From JBECKQ01 sp040235375 (GTDB taxonomy: Bacteria; Planctomycetota; Phycisphaerae; UBA1845): DNA of 15,161 bases. The stretch's first letter is position 1, and every line of letters starts with the position of its first letter. Below are positions 1 to 8,429 of the stretch, piece by piece. The notes beneath the pieces were generated by a model. The model was given only the letters and a program-made list of their open reading frames with translations. It had not been told where the DNA came from and made no database searches. The position numbers and the translations under genes were made by a program. The stretch lies in assembly GCA_040235375.1 (NCBI GenBank), contig JBECKQ010000251.1:1-15161 (forward strand), written 5' to 3'.

Positions 1-2
1 AC

Positions 3-113
3 GTCAACAACAAGATCAAAGTGATCAAACGCATCGCCTACGGCTTCCACGACACCGAGTACTTCGCCCTGAAGGTGAAACAGGCCTTCCCGGGCAGAGT
101 CTCAAGCAACTAA
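3..113 (+). pseudogene. 3' end of an ISL3-type transposase, cut by the window edge
   Basis: The frame is open from the left edge and encodes 36 residues (VNNKIKVIKRIAYGFHDTEY..., ending ...GRVSSN) before a TAA stop. The pattern NN-KIK-x-IKR-AYGF-D-YF-LK is the usual C-terminus of ISL3-family DDE transposases, which move insertion sequences by cut-and-paste. Only the tail is visible, so whether the element is intact cannot be judged; 'pseudogene' here means partial. Its stop overlaps by two bases the stop of the truncated minus-strand transposase that follows. This suggests the ISL3 element inserted into that older element. The right end of the element should lie within about 25 bases downstream, but I could not identify its terminal inverted repeat without the left end. 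Confidence 0.6.
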
Positions 114-995
114 ACGGGAGGAGAACCGTAATCCAGAGTCTCTCTTTGGAGCCCGCCTATCCACGCTTCCACGAATGAATTGGCGTCTGGCGCGAGAAGC
201 GGTATGCGCAGGCATCTCCTGCCTGGACCCTGGAAAAGACGTCGAAACCCGTTCGTGAACTTGGTGTCCCGGTCGTGGATCAGGAACCGTGCTTCCAACT
301 GCTCGTCCTCCAGCCACATCAGCACTTTTCGGCCCTGCTGCTGGACCCACTTGTCCTCTGGGTGATGCGTTGGCGGGCTCAAGAAGGCTTTTCGCGTGCC
401 GACATGGACGAAGGCCAAGTAGTAGGCGAGCCGCACACCGAGCGGCGTGATGACTGCCTTAGTGAAGAAATCACAAGCGACGAGCGTGTTGACATGGAGC
501 CGGATGAACTTCTGCCACACAGTTTCGTCCGCGCGACCGCGGCGAATTGGCGACGGCGTCAGCCCTTCCTCTTTCAGAATGCGTCGCACGGACGACCATC
601 CGAGGCGCAGCCGGAGCTTGCGCAGCTCGCCAACGATGCGACGGTAGCCCCAGCCCGAGTTTTCCTTGGCCAGGCGGATGACGATGTCCCGCATATTGCG
701 TGGAATGCGTGGCCGACCGACTCGTTTCGGTCGGCGCCCCTCCCGAAGCTCTCATCACCCAGCGGACATAAGTCTTGGGCGTGACGATACCGATGACATC
801 GGCCACGTTGTGGTCGAGTTCTTGGCCGATCGCAAGCAGTCGGGCGCGATTGTCAGGGCTTGGGATGACGCGGTTGCCGCCGAGCTTGCGGCGCAGTATA
901 TCGACCTGAGCCTTGAGGAACCGGATACGGGCATTCCGACGCGCCACACCCGCTTCAACTAGGAGGTGCACAGCGACGTAAAACCAGCGCAGCAT
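110..995 (-). pseudogene. Truncated, frameshifted integrase-core (DDE) transposase
   Basis: The gene reads leftward from ATG at 995 (MLRWFYVAVHLLVEAG...). The first frame carries the N-terminal helix-turn-helix part, up to VTPKTYVRWV near 757. The other frame resumes at ELREGRRPKRVGRPRIP and continues through WGYRRIVGELRKL, VACDFF (first Asp), LIHDRDTKF (second Asp) and FVEAWIGGLQRE (Glu). The DDE triad of an rve/integrase-core transposase is therefore still readable. The two parts are joined by a +1-type shift near 750-757, and the C-terminus after the catalytic Glu (roughly 45-50 residues in relatives) is missing. The last residues before the stop come from the neighbouring ISL3 element. 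It resembles the IS3/IS481-like 'integrase core' transposases common in Planctomycetes. It is inactive as it stands. Confidence 0.75.
712..735. repeat. Perfect 9-bp inverted repeat inside the transposase relic
   Basis: GCCGACCGA (712-720) and TCGGTCGGC (727-735) are exact inverse complements separated by six bases. The structure lies about 15-20 bases past the frameshift in the direction of minus-strand transcription. It overlaps codons of the conserved KRVGR segment, so it may simply be coding. Confidence 0.5.
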
Positions 996-1020
996 GACGC
1001 GTGATCCTCGGACATGAACC

Positions 1021-1060
1021 GTTGAAGAGACGGCAATGAGAACGGCCCGACATTTTGGAC
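1021..1060 (-). repeat. Conserved leader of the transposase relic (copy 1)
   Basis: Forty bases immediately upstream of the transposase start at 995 match 8608-8647 at 37 of 40 positions by eye. This is better than the flanking coding relics. Identity ends abruptly after GGAC in both copies, so the element's outer end may lie there. Which bases form the terminal repeat is inferred, not proven. Confidence 0.55.
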
Positions 1061-1650
1061 GCCTGCTCACAGATCCCCAACCGCCCCACCACCACTCCCC
1101 TTTGGTCGACGCGCGCCAGCACAACCATCGACTCCCCCGCGCCGCGAGTGCGACGTTCCCGATGAGCTGCAGCTACGCCCCACGGCCCCAGAAATTGCGC
1201 CCGTTTTTGTGCCCGCTCCGGCGACAAACATGGTGCAGTTGACCATACTTGGGGTACAAGGGACGAACCCCTAAAAGCAGATCTCCGCGGTAATTACGGG
1301 CGAGAGCCGGACTTACGAACAGGGGCGGAATCCGCTCATAACCCGGAGGCTCGCGGCGCAGCCATAGTAAGCATTTCTTGAATCGACTACGCGATACTTG
1401 AAGAACATTGTAGCGGATCTGAAGCGCCGGCTATCCTGACCGTTAATCGTCCAAGGTGCCGTATCTCCAGCGGGGAGAAGCCGACACGGACGGCACCAGG
1501 CGTGACGCGCGGCGGCAGGAACAAGCGAAGCAGAATCAATCCTGGCGCCGATCACAGACCGGATCTTCAGATGATCGGCGATACCAGCGCATCGACGAGC
1601 TTCAGCATTTCGTTCGGAGATTGACGTTCGTTATAACGGAGGACTCAAAC
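1061..1650. other. Gene-free stretch between IS relic and secreted-protein cassette
   Basis: No open frame here looks like a real protein. The stretch contains the dispersed repeat at 1187-1349 and, at its right end, the ribosome-binding site AACGGAGGA (1635-1643) of the next gene. A frame in phase with that gene is open back to an ATG at 1456. Its residues are polar and unlike the family, so I do not count them as protein. The promoter of the cassette should lie between about 1350 and 1630, but no convincing -35/-10 pair was found. Confidence 0.5.
1187..1349 (+). repeat. Dispersed repeat, copy 1
   Basis: This stretch aligns along its whole length with 14396-14557 in the same orientation at about 80% identity by eye. 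Shared landmarks are CCAGAAAT, GACAAACATG, ATACTTGGGG, AACCCCTAAA and the 25-base end starting GGGGCGGAATCCGC and finishing ACCCGGAGG. The right end contains a small perfect palindrome, GCGGA-A-TCCGC. A shorter third copy of the right end is at 8832-8871. The repeat encodes nothing I recognise. Confidence 0.75.
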
Positions 1651-3789
1651 GTGAGATCGATAGGCATTTTCCGAGGATTAGCCCTCGCGATCGGTACGAT
1701 GGGGCTGATGACCGCTGCAGTCGAGGCCGACGACAAACCGATTGGAGACGCAGGGGACACGGCCGTCGTGAAGGGGGCAACCGGCCCTGACGCACTCCAG
1801 GCCAGCAACGGCGACGTAGAGGTGCCAACCGTCACAACCGGCATCACGCACGACAACAGGGAGACGCGGCGCCTCGTCGCGCAGATCGAGTCCGTGCCCC
1901 AACCCGCTCCGCCGAATCTCAGTCCGGCGCCCGTTCCTGATGCGCCGGAGAGCGACCGCAACGACAGCGGTCCCCTGCCACAGGCTCCAATCTTGGATGC
2001 TGACTCGCGCCAAGTCAGCTTTCAGGCGCAACTCACTGACGCCGCCGGCGATCCGCTGCCCGGACCGCTGGTCGATCTGGCGTTTTACATCTACACCAGC
2101 GGCGGCGCACTCCTGGAAGGCCCCATCAACGTGCTGGACGCGCCCATTGTGAACGGCATCGTGGACGTGCAAGTGCCGATCTCCGCGTCGAGCCTGGACG
2201 GCAGCGGTCGCGAAATGGGAGTCACGGTCGACGGGGGGGCCGAGCTTTCGCCGCGCGTCAAGCTGACCTCGGTCCCCTACGCATATCGAGTGGATCGCGT
2301 TGCCAGCGAGGAGCTTGATGATGCGATCGCCCTGGGCTCGGGACCACCCGACGTCGCGGCAACCGGGATACTGGATGCGTACGGCGAAATTGCCGGTGGT
2401 ACGCCTCCTGGCGGCCTCACCGTGCGGATCGACGGCAACAACAGCCTGATCCAGACCTTTCATGACGAAGGTGTGATCACCTCCGAGTTGGGATACTGGT
2501 CCCGCGGTCGACTGCGTCTCTTTGACTCGGGGAGCAACGGGGTCGACGAAAACAACATTACCGTTCTTCTTGATGCCACGAACGACAGCGGCGGTCAGAT
2601 GACGCTATATGACACATCAGGAGCGTCAACGCTCTTCATGGAGGGGGCGACCGGCTCGATTTCCGTGGAAGACAGCTTCAACGTGGTCGAGCAGATCGGA
2701 GGCGCCGCCCGGGGCAGTTTCGGCATCGAAGCCGGGGCGGACGGCGGACGACTGGAGACGTATTCAGCCGCCGGAACCACGGCGATCTTCGGCAGCTTTG
2801 GATTTCCCCTGCCGGGGGGCTCCGGCACCTTCTATCAAGCCGACGGCAGCACCGTGGGTGCCTTGGTGGCGGGAGATGACACGTCCGGAGGTCTCATCGG
2901 CCTTTATTCCAGTACGCAGGCGTTGACGATCGAGGCCAATGCGGAAGCATCCGACGGGGCTGCCTATCTGGCGGTAAGCGACAGCGGCGACCGCGTCCTG
3001 CTCGATGCCAAGGGCACCAACAACGGCGGAGAGATCGTCGTCTACAACACGGCCGGCACCCCCACGGCCCGCCTCCAGGGCAACGAGGAGTCCGTGGGTT
3101 CCGGTGGTGGACTGGCGCTGTACAACGCAAACGCGACGACGAATGTCCGCACCGTTCTCCTCGACGGTGGCCTCGGTGGGACGACGCAAGGCGGCGGCAT
3201 GATCCTGTATGACGTTGCGGGCGACGAGACCGTCCGCATTGACGGCGACGATCTCGGCGCCGGAAGGATCGGTCTGCGCAATGCGGCCGGTATCGAGGTC
3301 ATTGCCCTGGATGCGAACTATGGGGGCGACGGACGAATCATCACGCAGGAACTCTCCATTACCGGCGGCAGCGACCTGTCCGAACAATTCCAGGTGGAAT
3401 CGGGCTCCGGTGCGGTGCAGCCCGGCATGGTGGTCAGTATCGACCCCGATCATCCTGGGCGACTCATGGTGAGCACCGAGGCCTACGATCGAAAGGCGGC
3501 CGGTATTGTCAGCGGCGCCGGGGGTATCGGAACAGGCATGATCATGGGACAAGCCGGGTCGATTGCCGACGGCGACCATGCAGTGGCCCTCAGCGGCCGG
3601 GTGTATTGCCAGGCGACGGCAGCCAATGGCGCCATTCGACCCGGCGATCTCCTTACGACAGCGGACGTTGCGGGGTACGCCATGAAGGTCACGGACCATA
3701 CCCGCGCCACCGGCGCAATCATCGGCAAGGCGATGACGGGGCTGGACTCTGGGGAAGGACTGGTGCTCGTGCTGGTCAGCCTGCACTGA
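1651..3789 (+). CDS. Secreted fibre-like protein with beta-repeats
   Basis: The GTG start at 1651 is preferred: a clear AACGGAGGA lies seven bases upstream and a signal peptide begins there (RGLALAIGTMGLMTAAVEA), giving 712 residues. Residues about 120-215 form a domain seen at the N-terminus of many exported proteins (RQVSFQAQLTDAAGDPLPG ... GAELSPRVKLTSVPYAYR). Residues about 310-560 hold eight degenerate repeats of the form GG-x-hydrophobic-x-LY-D/N-xx-G-xxx-x-LD, for example at 314, 459, 514 and 537. The C-terminal 140 residues (GGSDLSEQF... PGMVVSIDPD ... GRVYCQA ... RPGDLLTT ... GAIIGKAM) form a compact module frequent in planctomycete surface proteins. The architecture suggests a beta-rich extracellular fibre or adhesin; the target is unknown. 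It is first in a three-gene cassette, 76 bases before the next gene. Confidence 0.8.
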   Translation: MRSIGIFRGLALAIGTMGLMTAAVEADDKPIGDAGDTAVVKGATGPDALQASNGDVEVPTVTTGITHDNRETRRLVAQIESVPQPAPPNLSPAPVPDAPESDRNDSGPLPQAPILDADSRQVSFQAQLTDAAGDPLPGPLVDLAFYIYTSGGALLEGPINVLDAPIVNGIVDVQVPISASSLDGSGREMGVTVDGGAELSPRVKLTSVPYAYRVDRVASEELDDAIALGSGPPDVAATGILDAYGEIAGGTPPGGLTVRIDGNNSLIQTFHDEGVITSELGYWSRGRLRLFDSGSNGVDENNITVLLDATNDSGGQMTLYDTSGASTLFMEGATGSISVEDSFNVVEQIGGAARGSFGIEAGADGGRLETYSAAGTTAIFGSFGFPLPGGSGTFYQADGSTVGALVAGDDTSGGLIGLYSSTQALTIEANAEASDGAAYLAVSDSGDRVLLDAKGTNNGGEIVVYNTAGTPTARLQGNEESVGSGGGLALYNANATTNVRTVLLDGGLGGTTQGGGMILYDVAGDETVRIDGDDLGAGRIGLRNAAGIEVIALDANYGGDGRIITQELSITGGSDLSEQFQVESGSGAVQPGMVVSIDPDHPGRLMVSTEAYDRKAAGIVSGAGGIGTGMIMGQAGSIADGDHAVALSGRVYCQATAANGAIRPGDLLTTADVAGYAMKVTDHTRATGAIIGKAMTGLDSGEGLVLVLVSLH

Positions 3790-3865
3790 ATAAACGTCAA
3801 ACAGTGACACCTTGGTTGATGCAGACGGGCATCTGCCCCCGACATCCCAGAAAGCGAGACATGTA

Positions 3866-5743
3866 ATGAGATTTGCAATGAGTTGCTTTAACCGGCCGGG
3901 CGAAGCCGGCCGCTTTCCCCCGCCGGGGTCATCGGGCGGCCGGCGAGCGTGCGCGCTGGCGGGAGCCACCATCCTGGCGCTTGCCGTCGCGGCGCCAGCT
4001 CAGGTCACACTGGATGCCCCCGATGCGCTACCCGCACGGAGCCGCCCGGTGCCGACCGTCACGCCGATCCACGTACAGGCCGTTCCGCTGGATCAGGTGA
4101 AGCGGATCGACCCGGCTACCTTCTGGCAGCTCAAGGAAGAGTGCAAAAAGGCGCAATGCCAGCCCAATCCCAAGCGAAAGCGGGCCCCGATCGCCCCTGG
4201 TGCGCGACCCGACCTGGTCCCGGTGCGATCCCTGCCGACGGAACCGCAACAACCGGCCGCCCCCGGGCTTCGCGCTCCGGGTGACCTCTTGATCTTCAGT
4301 AATCACGTGTTTGATGATACCGAGACCAACGACCAGGTTTCCGAAAGCGCCTGCGAACCGAGTGTGGGCATGAACGGACGCATTCTGTGGGCCTCGGGCA
4401 ACTGGTTCGGCGGCGTGTCGGCGGACTACAATCAGAACTTCGCTTTCGTCGACCCGGCTACGAATTTCCCCTCCATCGTCGGCGGGTTCTGCTGCGACCA
4501 GGTCGTTCAATACGATCGGCTTCATAACATGATGCTCTGGTACCTTCAGTACAGTGATGACGCAACGGGTAGCAATGCGGTGCGTCTGGCCGTTTCGGTC
4601 GGCCAACCGAATCAGGAGAACAACGTCTGGCACCTGTACGACATCACCCCGGGCCTGTTCGGATATGCCGCCGGCGTCTCGTTTGACTTTCCCGGTATGG
4701 CACTGGGGACCAATGAACTCTACATTACCACGAACCTCGTTGGGCACAGTGACAACGCCATCTGCATACGGCTGGACCTCGACGCCTTGCGCGCCGCCGG
4801 TACCGTGTCGCTCTACAACACGGTCAGTTCGCTGCCCAACCTGCGCGCTTGCCAGGGCGCCGGAACAACGCAGTTCATCGGTACGCAGGTGGACACCAAT
4901 ACCTTGCGCATTTTCCGCTGGCCGGAAGCCGATTCGTCAGCCACGTCTGTCGACCGGGACGTCGATGCGTGGTTCACCGGGTCCAGTGCTCCCGATCCGG
5001 ACGGCAACGACTGGATCTCGCGCGACTTCAATGACATCCTGGCGGCGTATGTCTCGGGTTCGAACATGGTCTTCATGTGGGACTCGGCCCAAGGCGGCGC
5101 GTTCCCGAACCCCAACGTCCGCATCGCCCGATTCCGCACCAGCGACCGCGCACTGGTGGACCAGGGTGTGATTTGGAGCCCTTCCATGGCTTGGGCGTAT
5201 CCCGACATGTACCCCAACGATCGAGGGCACGTGGGTGGCACGATGGCGTTCGGCGGCAAGACCGGCGGCGGGGCCACGACCTATCCGTCGATGGCAGTGG
5301 CCATCGCCGACGACTACGGTGGGAGCCAGACCGGCCCCATGGACGCCCTCAGTGCCGCATTGGGGAATCTCGGAACACCCAACCGGTGGGGAGATTATTA
5401 CACGGCGCGGCGTGCCTCGCCTTATGCGAACACCTGGATCGCAGCCGGTTATGTGCTCCGTACTGAGGAACCCGGTTCCAACACCCAGCCGCACATCGTG
5501 TGGTTTGGCCGCGAGCGCGATCAGCCGCCGGCGTCCAACACGATCTATGCCGACTGGGCATACACGAACACCTGGGAGACAGGCACCATCACTCACCCCT
5601 ACGGAACGTTGTTCGAGGCCCACTATGCAGCGGTCGCAGGCGACACGTTGAGACTGGACACCGGAACGTACAACGAGGGGCCGTTGGTGCTGGACAAGGA
5701 CGTGGACGTGATCGCCGACGGCGGCACGGTCACCATCGAATGA
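3866..5743 (+). CDS. Exported probable beta-propeller protein with pectate-lyase-like tail
   Basis: The start chosen is ATG at 3866, with a weak purine-rich site (AAAGCGAG) eight bases upstream; ATG 3878 is an alternative. The product is 625 residues. A signal peptide follows an Arg pair (RRACALAGATILALAVAAPAQ, likely cut after APA). A proline-rich linker is followed by residues about 140-550, rich in Trp, Tyr and Gly. These contain recurring short strands (GRILWASGNW, NMMLWYLQYS, NELYITTN, TIAF-like turns) and GGFCCDQVVQYD, resembling sialidase-like beta-propeller proteins of planctomycetes. Residues about 558-625 (NTIYADWAY ... HPYGTLFEA ... GDTLRLDTGTYNEGPLVL) match the entry strand of right-handed parallel beta-helix proteins. 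The chain stops at GGTVTIE without further coils. No catalytic residues can be named; binding to a surface or polysaccharide is a guess. Confidence 0.75.
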   Translation: MRFAMSCFNRPGEAGRFPPPGSSGGRRACALAGATILALAVAAPAQVTLDAPDALPARSRPVPTVTPIHVQAVPLDQVKRIDPATFWQLKEECKKAQCQPNPKRKRAPIAPGARPDLVPVRSLPTEPQQPAAPGLRAPGDLLIFSNHVFDDTETNDQVSESACEPSVGMNGRILWASGNWFGGVSADYNQNFAFVDPATNFPSIVGGFCCDQVVQYDRLHNMMLWYLQYSDDATGSNAVRLAVSVGQPNQENNVWHLYDITPGLFGYAAGVSFDFPGMALGTNELYITTNLVGHSDNAICIRLDLDALRAAGTVSLYNTVSSLPNLRACQGAGTTQFIGTQVDTNTLRIFRWPEADSSATSVDRDVDAWFTGSSAPDPDGNDWISRDFNDILAAYVSGSNMVFMWDSAQGGAFPNPNVRIARFRTSDRALVDQGVIWSPSMAWAYPDMYPNDRGHVGGTMAFGGKTGGGATTYPSMAVAIADDYGGSQTGPMDALSAALGNLGTPNRWGDYYTARRASPYANTWIAAGYVLRTEEPGSNTQPHIVWFGRERDQPPASNTIYADWAYTNTWETGTITHPYGTLFEAHYAAVAGDTLRLDTGTYNEGPLVLDKDVDVIADGGTVTIE

Positions 5744-5775
5744 GCCGGACCGAGGTGCGCGAAGGGAAACAAACC

Positions 5776-6186
5776 ATGAGAACGTTGGGATACACGATAT
5801 TGGCCGTATGCGCGGCGATCGTCCTTCTGGCGGTCCCGGCTACTCGCGCGGAACTGGAGTGCCACGCTGTCTCGGCGGGCGCTGAGACCGTGACTCCGGC
5901 TATGCATATGAATGTCGGCCAGGTGGCGATCGGTCGAGCATCGAACGGAAGCGTGGACATGCACGCCGGTGTGATACCGTGCCTGACAGCCGCCGGAGTG
6001 CCCATCGCCGGTGACTGTGACGGTGATGGAGACATCGATCTGGACGATTTTCAAGAGTTCACCTCGTGTTTTCTGGGGCCGATGTTGCCCGCACCGGGCG
6101 GCTGCGACTGCGCGGATGTCAACTCCGACGGCGCGGTCGACTTGCTCGACTTTGCCCTGTTGCAGGATCCGTTCGCGAGTCCTTGA
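5776..6186 (+). CDS. Small exported protein with C-terminal dockerin-type repeats
   Basis: The ATG at 5776 is preceded by GAAGGGA at a suitable distance and gives 136 residues. A signal peptide (TILAVCAAIVLLAVPATRA) precedes a short segment (GQVAIGRASNGSVDMHAGVIPCL). The C-terminus carries two calcium-binding loops of dockerin type I: DCDGDGDIDLDDFQEF at 80-95 and DVNSDGAVDLLDF at 114-126, joined by a Cys-containing linker (GGCDCA). In cellulosomal bacteria dockerins dock to cohesins. In Planctomycetes such pairs occur on many exported proteins, where the partner is mostly unknown. The gene follows the propeller gene by 32 bases, so the three genes likely form one transcript. With so little besides the dockerin, it may act as an adaptor or tag. 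Confidence 0.8.
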   Translation: MRTLGYTILAVCAAIVLLAVPATRAELECHAVSAGAETVTPAMHMNVGQVAIGRASNGSVDMHAGVIPCLTAAGVPIAGDCDGDGDIDLDDFQEFTSCFLGPMLPAPGGCDCADVNSDGAVDLLDFALLQDPFASP

Positions 6187-6405
6187 ATCGGCTGGGACAC
6201 GTCCTCGGAGTCGCGAAGCGCTGGCTCGGCCGCAACGATCTTGCAGATCCGGCCACAAATGGCGCACAAGGACCACATACGTAACCACCCGAGATCTCTG
6301 CTCTGGAGATGGGAGAGGTTTTACCGAAGGCCGCTGCTCAAACGCCTCGACCGCACTGTGTATCGGCGGGTTCTTGTGTCCGCGCGGCGAGATGCCTCGA
6401 ACCGG
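6187..6405. other. Convergent intergenic region
   Basis: This gap separates the dockerin gene (+) from the AraC-type gene (-). The only hairpin seen is a weak five-base stem, ATCTC (6294-6298) with GAGAT (6306-6310), without a T-run on either strand. No convincing terminator was found. Confidence 0.4.
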
Positions 6406-7350
6406 TCATGAGGCGATGCGGGGCGTCGAAGGCATAGGCGATTCTTCCAGTTCCGCCCTACGTCTTGCAATGCGCCGATGCTGGCTCGGCGTGTGACCCG
6501 TGCATTGTTTAAACACGTGGCAGAACCAGTTGGAGTGTGCAAAACCGCATTCGTGGGCAACGCGTTTGATCAGCCAGTCCGTCTCGGTCAGTAGCGTCTT
6601 GGCCATTTCGATTCGCCGGTCGTTGATGTACTGGGTTGTGCGCCGGCCAATCTGCCTGGTGAAGAGATTGGCCAGATAATCGCTGTGGATCTCGAGTTCG
6701 CGCGCCACGCGGGCAACAGTCAGGCCCGGTTCGCGGAGGTGCTCCTCGATGTACTCCACGGCCCGACGTACTTGCGGGTGCTCAGGACGACCGGCGGCCG
6801 ATCGAGTGCGTGGGCCGCGCACACAGTTGTTGGAAGGGAGGACCTCGCCCGCCGCGGAAAAGGAGCGAGCGAGCACGTCGGCCGCGCTGGCGGTCAAGTC
6901 CTGAACGAGAATATCAAGGAGCTCGGCGCGCTCCTCGAAATCCTCCTCTGCCATCGAGTTCGGACATACCAGCTTGAAGGCCGCCCGACATCGGCTATGC
7001 CAGACCAGCGGCACGATTGCACAACGCAAGCCCAGATCACACTCGTGCCAATGGGCCTGGGGGTCGCGCTGCAAAGCGGCCACGTGCAACTGCCACGACT
7101 CCCGGCAGTACGCGCCGGGGCCAAATGCCGCACAAGCGGGGTGCAGCGGGTTGGCCGGCGGTTTCTCGTCTCCCTCCGAACCGCGCGAAGGAAAGAGAAC
7201 AGCGAGCACCGTGAGGCCGGTAAGTCGGGCAAACCGTTCGACGACACGTTCGCGCAGAAGATTCTCGAGCTCTTCTCTGCCCACTCGGTCCGCGAGCATG
7301 CAGAAAAAACGCCGTTGCCGCACTTGTTTGAAAAAGTGCCCCGTGATCAC
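6406..7350 (-). CDS. AraC-family transcriptional regulator with PocR-like N-terminus
   Basis: The GTG start at 7350 has GGGAG seven bases upstream; the product is 314 residues. The C-terminal third (about 193-297) is a complete AraC/XylS DNA-binding domain. Its first helix-turn-helix is near 210-230 (LTVARVARELEIHSDYLANLF). Its second is near 258-281 (DWLIKRVAHECGFAHSNWFCHVFK), and it ends in the family's GHTPSQHRR motif. The N-terminal region (about 30-135) contains LENLLRERVVERFARLTGLTV and spaced cysteines C73, C82, C104 and C110 in HPACAAF, YCRESW, HECDLGLRC. This layout resembles the PocR sensory domain, which binds small hydrocarbon derivatives or uses its cysteines. It lies convergent to the secreted cassette and may regulate genes in either direction; its ligand is unknown. 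Confidence 0.85.
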   Translation of the reverse strand: MITGHFFKQVRQRRFFCMLADRVGREELENLLRERVVERFARLTGLTVLAVLFPSRGSEGDEKPPANPLHPACAAFGPGAYCRESWQLHVAALQRDPQAHWHECDLGLRCAIVPLVWHSRCRAAFKLVCPNSMAEEDFEERAELLDILVQDLTASAADVLARSFSAAGEVLPSNNCVRGPRTRSAAGRPEHPQVRRAVEYIEEHLREPGLTVARVARELEIHSDYLANLFTRQIGRRTTQYINDRRIEMAKTLLTETDWLIKRVAHECGFAHSNWFCHVFKQCTGHTPSQHRRIARRRAELEESPMPSTPRIAS

Positions 7351-7362
7351 GATAACGCTCCC

Positions 7363-8429
7363 GGCCCCACGATTGCACCCAGGCGTCGAGAAGGATGACC
7401 TGATGGAGAGCTTCTATTCCCCTGCAACACTGTTTCGAACTCCGAAATTGCAATGCACGGCATAGACGGTGCGGAGAAGGGCTCCGCGCACAGCTGCTTT
7501 CAGCGAACAGGACGGTTGGCCGTTCGGCCGCCTGCCAACGCGCAAAGGACCACCGCTGCTCGCCGATCAATCGAGGCTTTCCGGTCCACGCCTCCAGACC
7601 CTGGACACTCTGCTTGACTCCGGCGTCGAGGTTGGCTCCAACAGTCCAAATCCGAATTTACCGATCGTGCGATTCAGAATCAAGCTGCTTGACGGGAACT
7701 CGACCACGACAAAGCCAACGTCACCGCCCTCTCACGCATCTCCGGCCGTCGCGACCGCTGTGCGAATGACCATTCACATGGACCCCAGACCTGACCAGAA
7801 TCCTGGTTCTGTCCCCCCGGAACATGCCGACGTGCGGTGCGGTGATTCCAGTTACCAGAGACACCGTCATTGCAGGCGATGTTCAGGGTGTCACGTTCGC
7901 GGCCTTGGCAAGCGACAAGCGCTGCAGTTTGCGTTGTCGGTATTGTTGGAGTCGTCCGCCAATCTCCATTGCAAGGTCACCATTGGATGATCCGTTCAAT
8001 ACGTTCAGCGCATCCTTAAGGAAAAAGGGGGTCAAGGAAAAACGGGGATCAGGCTGACTTCCAGTGATGATTGCCCCACTGTGGCGGGCCCAGTTCGCCA
8101 ATAGGGCGTGCCTTCGTTGCTCCCCTTCACGCTTGCGTTCTCGCGTGTCGGCGGGAAACGCGCGGCGCGCCCCGTGGCACCGACATTCCGGTCGATGCGG
8201 TCACGCCGCCGACGCTCGTCCACCGAACGCCCGCGCGTCCCATACCTCACAATCCACCAGTTCAGCGTTACAAGCTGAGTCAGAGGCACCGGCGGATCGC
8301 GCCTTTCTCCTTTGACGACACCTGCACTGCGGCGGGTCTGGTTCGTTAGCCTGGCGACAACCCGACCACGCCCACAACTCACCACTTGGTGGCGGACGGC
8401 AGTGCGATTCGCGACAGCCCCGGTGGCCC
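7363..8429. other. About 1 kb without a recognisable gene
   Basis: Several frames stay open for 70-170 codons on both strands, but none has a recognisable domain or a credible ribosome-binding site. Their amino-acid make-up (Arg, Pro, Ser rich) fits random high-GC frames. The longest (+, 7469-7990) shows no pattern. The only structure noticed is the 16-base tandem repeat at 8022-8053. The stretch probably consists of decayed sequence. Confidence 0.45.
8022..8053 (+). repeat. Imperfect 16-base tandem repeat
   Basis: AAAAAGGGGGTCAAGG (8022-8037) is followed directly by AAAAACGGGGATCAGG (8038-8053). Such GGGGTCAGG-type repeats often occur near REP-associated tyrosine transposase genes. No such gene is visible here, so this is at most a relic. 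Confidence 0.5.

Noticed and set aside
735..757. Programmed frameshift of IS3 type joining the two transposase frames.
   Set aside because: The shift needed is +1 (or -2), not the -1 used by IS3 elements. No slippery A-run is present, and the gene is truncated anyway, so decay is the simpler reading.
1321..1349. Initiator-tRNA-like CTCATAACCCG in the dispersed repeat, resembling an anticodon arm with CAT.
   Set aside because: The flanking bases do not form the anticodon stem (ATCCG against CCCGG), and no T arm or acceptor stem follows in any of the three copies.
1621..1637. TATAAC just before the GTG at 1651 as a -10 box.
   Set aside because: It would place transcription start after or within the ribosome-binding site, and the -35 candidate (TTCGTT) is poor.
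7469..7990. A 173-codon open frame on the + strand.
   Set aside because: There is no ribosome-binding site, no recognisable motif, and Arg/Pro/Ser-rich composition typical of chance frames in high-GC DNA.
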